A DNA stretch of 64,000 nt from Schistocephalus solidus (taxonomy: Eukaryota > Platyhelminthes > Cestoda > Diphyllobothriidea > Diphyllobothriidae). The stretch's first letter is position 1, and every line of letters starts with the position of its first letter. The stretch covers positions 124,001 to 188,000 of the forward strand of contig WEDG01004155.1 in NCBI GenBank assembly GCA_017591395.1, read 5' to 3'. The notes under the pieces were generated by a model. The model made no database searches. It worked only from the letters and a program-made list of their open reading frames with translations, and was not told where the DNA came from. Below, one piece after another: positions 33,703-43,026 of the stretch. Position numbers and translations under genes: made by a program.

Positions 33703-34287
33703 GGGAAATAATTTCTGAAATTATTAAGCGCAGGACATGGAGTCAAGTGATTCGGACATGACTTTTTAGGGTCAGACCCGAAAATTTCAATGAACATTTG
33801 GGTCGAAGACAATCAACCACTGTGGAATAACCACGTAATGCCCATTCTAAAAACAAGTAGTACTACAAGTAGCATGAATCTTATATGGCAAAGACATTAT
33901 ACTGTACTTCCGACATAGGTACTAGCTAAAAGCCCAGATACGTGTTTCGCCGATGTTTCTGCTGCTGCGTGACACAGCAACGAGGGGTTCGGCTCCTCAG
34001 TGGGTCCCCCAGCGCTCTCTATGCGGTTTCTGATATATGGACTCCCGAGAATAATCGGGGAAATAATTTCTAAAATTATTAAGCGCATGACATGGAGTCA
34101 GGTGATTCGGACATGACTTTTTAGGGTCAGACCCAAAATTTCAATAAACATTTGGGTCGAAGACAATCAACCACTGTGGAATCACCACGTAATGCCCATT
34201 CTACAAACAAGTAGTACTACAAGTAGCATGAATCTTATATTTCAAAGACATTATACCGTACTTCCGACATAGGTACTAGCTAAAAGC
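33703..34287 (+). repeat. Pair of 230-bp direct repeats (R4) with spacer
   Basis: Copies at 33703-33933 and 34058-34287 are about 95% identical, sharing GGACATGACTTTTTAGGGTC, AAGACAATCAACCACTGTGG and ACATAGGTACTAGCTAAAAG. The 124-bp spacer (33934-34057) resembles 55090-55190 (GCCGATGTTTCTGC, TTCGGCTC, TGGGTCCC). This looks like a recent segmental duplication or two copies of one element nested around SINEs. Confidence 0.85.
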
Positions 34288-34299
34288 TTTTAGCTTAAG

Positions 34300-34490
34300 G
34301 CTTTTAGCCGTCATCAGCCAGTCATACCCAATCCCAAGTGTGGAACACCTGGAATACGAACCCGCGACCTTTGGTAATTGAGTCGAACGCTCTACCATTG
34401 AGCCACGGGCTCGTTGCTTTGTCGGTTGCGATCGGGAATATGATGATAGTGTGCGGCTCACCGATCTGCTTAAGAAACATTTATCACTTT
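34300..34490 (-). mobile_element. SINE truncated inside its hammerhead-like block
   Basis: In reverse it has the leader GATCGGTGAGCC-type sequence, A box (GTGGCTCAATGGTAGAGCG), B box (GCGGGTTCGTATTCCAG) and linker, and stops in the hammerhead region after CTGATGACGGC. It faces away from the tandem array that starts at about 34497. Confidence 0.8.
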
Positions 34491-34642
34491 ATCAACATAT
34501 GCTACATGTCGCTATGCGACCGCCTGCGGGCGCTCTAGTCTGAGCTCTAGGGCACATCGGAACATACATGTTCCTTAAGCAGATCGGTGAGCCCCACACT
34601 ATCATCATATTCCCGATCACAACCGACAAAACAACGAGCCCG

Positions 34643-34697
34643 TGGCTCAAATGGTAGAGCGTTCGACTCAAATACCAAAGGTCGCGGGTTCGAATCC
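34643..34697 (+). promoter_or_regulatory. tRNA-like Pol III promoter, array unit 1
   Basis: A box region TGGCTCAAATGGTAGAGCG at 34643-34661 (one extra A) and perfect B box GGTTCGAATCC at 34687-34697. Confidence 0.7.
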
Positions 34698-34725
34698 CAG
34701 GTGTACCACACTTGGGATTGGGTAT

Positions 34726-34770
34726 GACTGGCTGATGGCGGCTAATAAGCCAGAAATGGCCATTCCGGTC
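34726..34770 (+). ncRNA. Hammerhead-ribozyme-like motif, array unit 1 (core mutated)
   Basis: Stem I GACUGG/CCGGUC (34726-34731 with 34765-34770) and stem II GGCU/AGCC are as in unit 2, but the core reads CUGAUGG (34732-34738). Loss of A9 should abolish or strongly reduce cleavage. Confidence 0.65.
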
Positions 34771-34946
34771 TCCCTTGTCTTTGTCGGTTCCATTCCATCA
34801 TATGCTACACGTCGCTATGCGACCGCCTGCGAGGGCTCTAGTCTGAGCTCTGGGCACAACGGAACATGCATGTTCCTTTAAGCAGATCGGTGAGCCCCAC
34901 ACTATCATCATATTCCCGATCACAACCGACAAAAACAACGAGCCCG

Positions 34947-35000
34947 TGGCTCAATGGTAGAGCGTTCGACTCAAATACCAAAGGTCGCGGGTTCGAATCC
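34947..35000 (+). promoter_or_regulatory. tRNA-like Pol III promoter, array unit 2
   Basis: A box TGGCTCAATGGTAGAGCG at 34947-34964 and B box GGTTCGAATCC at 34990-35000, both close to consensus. The flanks do not form a tRNA acceptor stem, so this is a tRNA-derived promoter, not a tRNA gene. Confidence 0.75.
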
Positions 35001-35028
35001 CAGGTGTACCACACTTGGGATTGGGTAT

Positions 35029-35073
35029 GACTGGCTGATGACGGCTAATAAGCCAGAAATGGCCATTCCGGTC
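35029..35073 (+). ncRNA. Hammerhead-ribozyme-like motif, array unit 2 (best copy)
   Basis: All conserved parts are present in type I order. Stem I is GACUGG (35029-35034) with CCGGUC (35068-35073), six pairs including one U-G. The core is CUGAUGA (35035-35041). Stem II is GGCU (35043-35046), loop AAUA, AGCC (35051-35054). GAAA follows at 35056-35059. Helix III is the self-complementary AUGGCCAU (35059-35066), which would pair between two units. The cleavage triplet is AUU, an allowed NUH, with U17 at 35067. Odd point: the pair closing stem II next to the core is C-A instead of the usual G-C. Confidence 0.7.
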
Positions 35074-35247
35074 TCCCTTGTCTTTGTCGGTTCCATTCCA
35101 TCATATGCTACACGTCGCTATGCGACCGCCTGCGAGGGCTCTAGTCTGAGCTCTGGGCACAACGGAACATGCATGTTCCTTAAGCAGATCGGTGAGCCCC
35201 ACACTATCATCATATTCCCGATCACAACCGACAAAACAACGAGCCCG

Positions 35248-35301
35248 TGGCTCAAATGGTAGAGCGTTCGACTCAAATACCAAAGGTCGCGGGTTCGAAT
35301 C
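35248..35301 (+). promoter_or_regulatory. tRNA-like Pol III promoter, array unit 3 (damaged B box)
   Basis: A box TGGCTCAAATGGTAGAGCG at 35248-35266. The B box has lost two C (GGTTCGAATCA at 35292-35302), so this unit is probably a weaker promoter. Confidence 0.6.
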
Positions 35302-35328
35302 AGGTGTACCACACTTGGGATTGGGTAT

Positions 35329-35374
35329 GACTGGCTGATGACGGCTAATACGGCCAGAAATGGCTATTCCGGTC
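35329..35374 (+). ncRNA. Hammerhead-ribozyme-like motif, array unit 3 (stem II and III changed)
   Basis: Stem I GACUGG/CCGGUC (35329-35334 with 35369-35374) and core CUGAUGA (35335-35341) are intact and GAAA is at 35357-35360. Stem II reads CGGC..GGCC with one extra base, and the helix III palindrome is broken (AUGGCUAU). Confidence 0.6.
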
Positions 35375-35397
35375 TCCTTGTCTTTGTCGGTTCCATT

Positions 35398-35400
<3 letters not shown>

Positions 35401-35488
<88 letters not shown>
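35401..35488. repeat. (TA)n microsatellite at the 3' end of the SINE array
   Basis: An 88-bp (TA)n tract starts directly after the SINE end TTCCATTCCA. Confidence 0.97.
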
Positions 35489-35490
<2 letters not shown>

Positions 35491-35670
35491 AGTTCAAAAA
35501 CGTGCGTACTATTTGAAATTTTGCAAGTAAGCGGCAAAACTGAAGCACCTGTCTATTGTTGTAAATCAGTAGGCTGTCGGTCGCGATAATCTCTATGCGA
35601 CCCTGAAATGGTAAGACAGTCAATGAAAAGGCGAATATTTACAGAAAATCAGGAAAAGCTATCAGCTTAC

Positions 35671-36596
35671 CGCTCTTGTGAATCCTGCGAACGACGATGA
35701 AGGCTGCTCAACTTATAGGAAATATTTCCATACTCTTGCAACGGAAGGATGCACTTATTGAGATGAATAGTTAGCGATCGCATGCTTTTTCGCCATTTCA
35801 GATGGGGGTGAAGAGATATACACAAACCCATGAACACCAGTATAGAAGTCATCAGGGGGGGTAGCAAGTAGAACATAGGGAAGGTGGAGATTTCCATCCA
35901 GTCTGAAGGAGAGGAGGAGGCCGAACGAACCGAGCGGGATTAAGGCAAGAATGTAGCAAGTGGTAATGGAGAAGGATTGAACTCGGTGGCAGCGAAGCGT
36001 CGAGGAAGATACAAAAAGTGCGATGGAAAGAAAAAATTCATGAAGTTCAAGAACGAGGTAGAAGCATACTGCTAGGAAAAATGGCGTGAATGTCACCTTC
36101 CAGGCCCACTGTACAATACCGTCGAGCTTAAGAGCCACAAAAACAAAGAAAAGAAAGTTGCTCGCAACAAGCAGGTGGAAGTCACAATCGATGTCATTGT
36201 TAGAAGCTAAAATACATATGAAGAAGACAGGATGCTCAATATGAACAGAGGAACACAGACTGGCATCCAGCTGCCTTGAGGCCTTTCGAGATAACTACAA
36301 GCCAATACTTCAAAAAACAGAAGGTCTGCACAGAAAAATGCATCAAGGAATGTTTGTTTAATAAAAAGCCGACGTTCAACATAAAAGCGAGGTTGGCGAC
36401 ATAGCGCTATTATTTCAAAAACAAAGCCAATCAACATGAATGACTTTAATATCCACAGTGGAAAGAAGACAACCCAGTAAGGCCAAAAAATAAATGAATC
36501 CAAACGAAGGGTAAGTAAAGTTACAAACATCAAGACAAGAGACAGCATGAAGAACCGCCTCGTGTTAAATGTTTCACAAAACATAAATGGATACAT
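35671..36596 (-). CDS. TMEM185: TMEM185-family multi-pass membrane protein, main exon, with two compensating frameshifts
   Basis: The protein starts at ATG 36596 (MYPFMFCETFNTRRF, aligning with the N-terminus of TMEM185). Family landmarks follow in order: LRLDSFIFWPYWVVFFPLWI, FEVLACSYLER, ALKLDGIVQWAW, SFRLDGNLH, and near the end EYGNISYKL, a signature of the family. About seven hydrophobic segments are present. The first third (36596 to about 36218) and last part (about 35890 to 35671) share one frame; the middle part (about 36230-35885) is in another, so one base is missing near 36220 and one extra near 35890. No other stops interrupt the composite. The exon ends in donor CG|GTAAGC at 35671, leaving two bases, so a further exon is expected. 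TMEM185 function is poorly known. It may be a live gene with sequence errors or a young pseudogene. Confidence 0.85.
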
Positions 36597-38795
36597 TTCA
36601 AAAACTGTCTAGAAATCATAACATAATCCTTAAAGTAAGAATGAGATTCTATGAGGCGAAAAATCAAACATTGCGGCACTAATTAAGTCAGTTCGAAGGC
36701 TGCTCAGGACTAGAAAGGTAGAAAAGTCAGGATATGTGCATCTGATTTTAAAATGCGTATGCTCGATGAGAGAGAACGGTTTTCGGATGGTCAGAAAAGT
36801 ATATGAATCTGTGTAATTTTTTATGGCAAAATTTTCACAGCGATGTTTGAGTACTCAAGCATTCTGATGTTTCTGGTTCTTTATTCAAAGAAAAACTGCA
36901 CGATATTTGCTATACATGCACTTTTTTCTTAAGAAGCTGATTTAACTTCGTAAATATTTGCACTGGAAGGAGTCAGTACGTCATTATTCGTTTTGTGCCT
37001 CATACTTTTAATAATGATGTGAACTCTGACAGCAAAACACTTGTCTGGCCCAACCAGAGTCATGCAAGTTACTCATGATACTCGATGGGACGACGAAGGG
37101 ACGTTGAAGACACATTCGCGTGTGGATATGGGATTCAGATATAGCTTGTGCCTTTCCCTAGTATGAAGTTGTTCGGCAGCAGGAGTATTTGGGTTGACCT
37201 CGAGTGATCTTGACTTGATTGATCCACGAAGCAACTAGTGTTTCCAGCAAACTAATGGCAATCGGCCACTAATTCTAGTAATGAGAATAAGGTCATTATT
37301 ATATTTATTTCGTCATGCTGCATTCAATGACCTCCATTCCCAGTAAAATGAAAACTTTCCAGATGTGCCCGCCAGTTTCCACGTAATGTTATACCTGTGC
37401 AAAGGCTAAAATTAATAAAAAAGACAGCGCTCAATAAGGGAGATCGTATAAGTAAAGATCATGGATCGCATAAATAATGCTTATGGTGATATTTCAAACA
37501 TATGTTTACCATGTCTTCGGACGAGGAATTTCGTGAATATAAATAGAGGACGCGCAAGTTGGTCGAATGCATAGAAATATTAGTGATTATTCAGACATAA
37601 TCTTTATTTTTCGCAGTGTCTCCGTGGGTAGCTTAGCCATGGTACCTGTATCCACACTTTATTACCAGTAAGTGACGGTCTCTGTTATCAACCTCCCTTG
37701 ACACTTAATAATCCGCTGATTATTAATTTTCCTAGGACTATATCAACTGGTGTCTATGCGTGACCATAAAGTAAATCGCCAAACTAGTAAAAAAGGTTTA
37801 TAAAGAGCAGCCAATAAAAGCACTCATGCTCATTTATTCTGACAGCAGTTGGCATTGGAAACTTTCTATGTCAAATTCAAATATGCTATAACGACGACAC
37901 TGGATGGAAATTTGTGGTGTAAGGGTGGGTTAAGCACAGCAGAATTGACAGATCACAAATATAATCAAGCAATCCTTCAAGAGAAATCCATGTCTCCTCT
38001 AAGCAAAATCCTGGGAATTAGTTACAGTTGGATCTGTCCCAAAGAGAAAACCTAACAAAGAAATATGAGAATTGCCTGCATTGCAGTTAATTAAGTTGAC
38101 TCAAAGATGTCTGGAGCTGCCCCGAGCGAGGACCTCCTAAATTCAACTGACGTATTTAATTTCTTTCATGCCACTGCTACTTTTGTTCGTGAGAAATGCA
38201 AGAAACTATTTTTGGCAATCTGTATGTGAAGCACTCAGCATGATAACGATTTACCAGACAGTGCCACTAGTCCATGTTAAAGTGATGGCACATTAAGTAG
38301 AAGCTGAAATGGTAGATTTCTTTAAAAATGAGTACAGTTAACAAAAAAACAAGGCAGCATATGGGGATGAGAACGTGAGTGCAGAAAGCCGAAATGTTTT
38401 TTCGGTTCATGCGTATATTTTTCTGTCTCTCAATATCGGGTGTCTGGTACCTTCAGTAATCACGGTGAACTTGACAAGACCCTTTACTTCGGTGTTCCTT
38501 TGTTTTCTTTTGTTGAACTGTACTTTGCTAATACTGGCACTCTCCCAACACACGAAGCGTTGTTTAGACAGTTACATTCCCGTCAGTACTCCAGGCTTAT
38601 TGCAATATATATGATAATTCGTCCACCGAATTATAAACATTGATATGTGTAAAAATTCTGATTGTAACTTTCGAGATGAAAAATCCTGTTAAGTCTAACC
38701 CTGGGGATGAAAGTTTAATCGTCTGATGTTGGACACCCGTACTCGATTGAATCCTCAGAATTAGCGTAAAAACGGGGATTGAAACGGACCTCGCC
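36597..38795. other. Unassigned region upstream of TMEM185-like exon
   Basis: No exon or repeat is recognised. The TMEM185 promoter or 5' UTR should lie just above 36596. Two overlapping short frames at 38375-38643 have no known motif. Confidence 0.45.
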
Positions 38796-38800
38796 TGAAC

Positions 38801-39143
38801 TCAAAGCTGAAATTCATGTACGTAAACGAGCACAGCATCCTCGTCCTCTTCTTCCTTGCCAATCACCTTTGTCCATGATCCCGAGAATGGACCATCGGGA
38901 ATTTCGAAGTCCATCTCCAAATTACGTCTTTCATGCACCTTTTTCCCCATGAAGTATGATATCTTCATAACCCACACCTCCGTAAAATGATCGCCAAACA
39001 AATGTATCATATTGTGCACTCATTTTAAAGCAGCTCCATTTCGTTCGCCAATAACCATCATCAGAATTACAATCTGAATACTGAGCTGTGCAGGCCTCAG
39101 ATTTATCATCGATTCTCATGCAAACTTGCACCCCTGAGCACAT
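38801..39143 (-). CDS. Candidate terminal exon(s) of an unrecognised gene
   Basis: A frame ending in TGA at 38801 encodes about 72 residues with codon use and an acidic tail that look genuine (ERRNLEMDFEIPDGPFSGSW, then KEEEDEDAVLVYVHEF). Immediately upstream and partly overlapping, another frame (39143-38931) encodes a Cys- and Asp-rich peptide (CMRIDDKSEACTAQYSDC). The two may be joined by a frameshift or by an intron whose acceptor near 39022 (AATGAG) would be weak. I do not recognise the family. Confidence 0.4.
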
Positions 39144-39239
39144 TATGTTGATTTCTTATTAGTCGAATACCGGATGTTGTTAATTGTTAACCCGTTTAAG
39201 GCAAGACCCATCATGCGGTTCTCATATGGGAATACATAT

Positions 39240-41050
39240 TATTCTCTTTGCCAGCTCAACCGCTTGATCTCCAACCAACTATATGGCGTGAGGATTTTGA
39301 GCAGATGAAAAATGACCTTTCTCCTGCTGACTGGACATGAATATACTCCGACGATATCAACGAGGCTTGGGGTCAATTCAAAGACGTACTTCGCAACCTC
39401 ATTTCTAAACACTGTCTAATCACGCAAAGAAGGCTAACAAACTGACCTCACTGGTTGACTCCATCCTTGAAAAATGAAGTTAGCAAGAAGATGAAACGAT
39501 GGAAAAGACGCCGCATTGATAAGACACTGGAATCCTTCAATAGCTACAAGTTGCAAAGAAACCGAGTCAAAAGTTTCATCGCCAGAGATCGACGAGTCTT
39601 CGAAGAGGATCTGTTGAACCGTGCCATGGTTAATCCAAAAGACCTTTACAGTTACGTAAGGCAGAGCACTCAAAACAGGGATACAATCCCACTATTTCGG
39701 AAGGTAGAGAGCGCAAAAATCTAAGAGGACAAGGATATGGCTGAATATCTTTCTCAGTTCTTCCAGTCCCTCGTGACATCAGAACCTGATTTTTTTCCAC
39801 CCACTTGCGACGCAGCTCCTCACGCAGAATCACCTCCTCTCCAATGCCCAACACGGCTTTTGCAGTGGTAGATCTTGTCTTACGAACCTTATCTTCTCAC
39901 TTGAACGCTGGACCAAAACACACGACTAAGGAAAAATGGTGCATACCATTTACACTGACTTCTAAAAGGCCTTCGACAGCGTTCCTCCCCAACGTCTCCT
40001 GCATTAACTGTGAAGCGTAGGAGTTCATGGAAGCCTTCCTGTATGGATCCAGAACTTTTTGATTGGATGGTCCCAAAGCATGAAAAGTCGGACGCCTTCA
40101 TTCCTCAGAAGTAACCGTGGTGAGTGGTGTCCCACAGAGCTCAGTTTTAGGTCCCACAATATTCCTTGTTTTCATCAATGACTGTGTCAGGGACCTTGAA
40201 TGTGATGTCCTCTTGTTCGCTGACGGCATAAAACCATGGAAATATTTACAATACGGCAGACGAAGCCCCTCTGCAACTGAACATGAACAGACTCGATGAA
40301 AGCGCTGGCTTATGCCATTCAATGTTAGAAAGTGCAATTTTCTTCAAATTGGCCACTGGGAGCCTCCAGCCCGAGAAGTTACTTTCTAAATGGTACACCA
40401 TTACAATAAGTTGAAAGTCAGAAGGACTTGGGTGTGTGGATTACATCGTCATTCGAAAAATCAATGAATCTCAAGAAAGTGGCCGAGTTAGCCATGCCTT
40501 TATTGCAACTCATCAGGCATGCCTTGGTGGAATTTGACAAAAACAATGTCTCCAAAATATTTGGAAGCGTCGTGCGGCCGCATCTTGAATATGCCATACA
40601 GGCATGTAGACCTTGGACTGTCAAGGATAGTACCATCTTAGAGAAGGTCAAGAGAATGGCGACAAAAAATGACTAAAGGCCTGCAAACACTACTGTATGA
40701 AAACAGACTACTGACCCTCAACATATTAACCCTTTCCCACCGACAACTACGAGGAGATCTTATACTAACCTTTCTCAGTATGAATGGCCGGGACTGTTGC
40801 TTTATTCCCAATGATTTTTTCACTCTAACAAACGCATACACCTTGCGAGGTCACCCATTAAAACTACTCAGAGGTAAAGCAAGGGTCAATGAACAAAAGT
40901 TCTTTCTTCAGTAACAGAGTGTTTGCAGCGTGGAATGCTCTGCCTGCGGATGTTATTCTCTCTACCACTGTGAATTTTTTTAAGCAAAAACTCGACGCTT
41001 ATAAAACCTTGTTCAATTGCATGCAATTATACTACTCCCAATAACTGAAT
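39240..41050 (+). pseudogene. Decayed CR1-like LINE (endonuclease-RT linker, RT, C-terminal region)
   Basis: Pieces in order: linker (KMKRWKRRRIDKTLESFNSY) at 39490, a GVPQSSVLGPTIFLVFIND block at 40123, FADG in place of FADD in LLFADGIKPWKYL at 40210, RPHLEYAIQACRPW at 40580, and the CR1-typical ending (LRGDLILTFLSM, then YTLRGHPLKL, then FAAWNALPADV and FFKQKLDAYK) to about 41010. Several frame changes and stops are present and the first RT motifs are degraded. It ends near the C-terminus without an obvious poly-A or microsatellite tail. Confidence 0.88.
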
Positions 41051-41685
41051 AGCCTTTTAAATAGATTTTGTCGACAAGCCGACGGCAGTTTGTTTTTCCC
41101 ATGTCATTATGGAAATATTTTTAAAATTTTCCTTATGTATGGATGTTTTCTTAGCCACTTTGTAACGACTAGGGAGCTGAAAGGCGTTAACCTATATTTC
41201 CCTTAATGAAACTGGACTGTACTGAACTAAACGGAACATCGTTTAAATAAGCCGTCTTTACTCACTCTTAATAGGTTCATCACTTCCTCTTCTCATTGGT
41301 CTTCCTCTATTGCACAAATAATTGTTGTCGGTCTCGCATGCTGCTAGTAGGTCGATACTGTTGTTGATTATCTCCTTCGCCATTTCGCTTTCATCTCGGC
41401 AAAATACTAAGACACTGTCAAAATTTACCAATGATGAGTTCCCTGGCCATCTATGACGACATAAAATCGTACAACATTTTCTCCCTCCATCGGCGACGTC
41501 TCTGAAGCCACTGGGCTACAAAGTGTGCGGCTTTGGGACAGGCAAACGGTATATTGAGGATCATCCATTTCTGTTTCGCCACTCAAGAAATCAATCTATT
41601 GGTGTGCGGCAGAATTTGTTTTCGAAACGCTATCTATATGAAAGCTCGACTGTCGGTACCGACGAGTTTCACTGTGTGTTCCACA
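41051..41685. other. Unassigned stretch
   Basis: A short DVSEATGLQS-like peptide at about 41490 resembles the Penelope-like linker but is too short to call. Nothing else seen. Confidence 0.4.
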
Positions 41686-41689
41686 AAAA

Positions 41690-42260
41690 GGGTTGGTGCA
41701 GGGTCACTGATTTGCCCGTGAATTAGTTTATCATGAAAGTGGATGTGCACGGAATCCATCGTACTCTTCTTTCGCTCACCCATCTTGATCCGGTGTAAAA
41801 GGAGAGTCAAGAAGACAGGGGGTAAAATCGGGTGCATATGACTGACAGTACTAAAGAATTGGTCCATACATGCCGCACACGCCTTGCTCGTGCACAATTG
41901 ATCAGAATTTAACACAGATGAGAACAGGCAGCTCGGACCCCCAGGTGAGCGTAAAGTGACACAGGGAACCACAGTAAGAAAAGGCCAATGCAGCCCGACT
42001 CTCCATTCCAAGACGAGGACCACATTGTCCCGTTAGTTGACAGCCCTCCAGGCCATGGCTTTTAGCAAACCACAAAATAGATTCAAGCGTGTCAGTTTAT
42101 TGCTAGTGAGGAATATGCACGGAATGCCAACGACTTCACTTTTTATTTTACCTCCCAGGCGCCAGTCCAATGTCTGAATCGGTTATTTAACTGATTACAG
42201 GCTTGTAAACACTGGTGGACAGATTCAAACAGCTTATCTGCGCTTGCCACACACAACCAC
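41690..42260 (-). repeat. R1 repeat, diverged full-length copy
   Basis: In reverse it retains the R1 end region (GGTGCAGGGTCACTGATTTG in plus sense at 41694), GAGTCAAGAAGACAGGGGG at 41801, AAAAGGCCAATGCAGCCCGA at 41979, and ATAGATTCAAGCGTGTCAG..TAGTGAGGAATATGCACGG to 42122. The CTGCGCTTGCCACACACAAC block to 42256 is the part seen in unit 1 of the 2.25 kb copy. Confidence 0.7.
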
Positions 42261-42729
42261 TTGTCGCCAACGCAAAGTACCAGGGTTTCATATTAGTGGC
42301 GTGTAATGCTCGGATCTCACATGCAGGAAAAGAGCTTCAGAGGCAAGATGGAGAAGGAGCCGAAGAACAAATTCCTTACTTACGTAAGAGCTGCCGATTC
42401 CGTGCCTGTGGTAGTTTGTGTTGAACGGATTCGTGTTTGGTGTACTTTTCGGAGGGGTGAAATGATATGGTTTGATCAATGATGTTTTACCACAGGTTTT
42501 CATGAATGCGAATATGACTGAGAAGGTTCATGCGGTGACTCTGTGCGCATTTCCAGTGGAGGACTTTGAGGCAAGAGGAATTCGTGTATGCTGGTGCTTC
42601 AGAAAGTGGTTCGCCAGTCTTATTACGATGGGCTTGCATGTGACCACCAAACCGATGTGTGATCTGAATGCGCGATTGAAATGGGGACAGGTTCGGAACG
42701 ACTTATGGGGTGATTGCCGTGGGGCTTGG

Positions 42730-42960
42730 TGGAGGGGTGACGAAGGGGATGTTTATGGGAACGGCAGGGGTCACTTTTCGGGCCTATTTACCTTTGCCCG
42801 ACAACCTTACCCAACCACAGGCTTGCAGCACCTGGGCTTCAATCCCGTGTTCTTTGGTCCTCGAACGCCATGCGTCCAACGTTCTAGCATGGAGCTATGG
42901 GCCCATTTTCCTGCCAGTTGCCATCGAAACGCGAAGATCATGTCCCGTTACCCGACTGGG
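42730..42960 (-). mobile_element. Degenerate tRNA-derived SINE
   Basis: In reverse: A-box-like TAGCTCCATGCTAGAACG, B-box-like GGGATTGAAGCCCAGGTGCT and the GTGGTTGGGT linker are visible; the hammerhead region is unrecognisable. The plus-strand frame of 184 codons at 42472-43026 overlaps it and is probably not a gene. Confidence 0.5.
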
Positions 42961-43026
42961 GAACGCACTTTCAACATCCTTTCACACAAAACACTGTCTG
43001 GTCACGCAAGAGCATATTCTACTTAA

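Larger units (their letters stand above)
34497..35400 (+). mobile_element. Tandem array of three SINE-hammerhead units (about 302 bp each)
   Basis: Units start at about 34497, 34799 and 35102 (CATATGCTAC.CGTCGC) and end at about 35400 in (TA)n. Each unit contains a leader (TTAAGCAGATCGGTGAGCCC), a tRNA-like Pol III promoter, a linker (CACTTGGGATTGGGTATGAC), a hammerhead-like motif and a 3' end CTTGTCTTTGTCGGTTCC. Unit identity is above 95% by eye. Predicted cleavage sites fall after 34764, 35067 and 35368, giving monomers of 303 and 301 nt. The layout parallels schistosome Sm-alpha satellite/SINE repeats (established for that genus). Whether this array is transcribed is unknown. Confidence 0.88.

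Noticed and set aside
34640..34715. Possible tRNA genes in the 34-35 kb array
   Set aside because: A and B boxes are good, but the sequences around them do not form a 7-bp acceptor stem or a convincing anticodon arm; they are SINE promoters.
36207..36240. A tiny intron explaining the first TMEM185 frameshift
   Set aside because: The only GT..AG stretch here is 9 bp and its removal would not change the frame.
41480..41550. DVSEATG peptide as a further Penelope-like copy
   Set aside because: Only about ten residues match and neither the endonuclease nor the ribozyme motif follows.
42472..43026. 184-codon plus frame as a gene
   Set aside because: Second half overlaps a degenerate SINE; first half has no motif.
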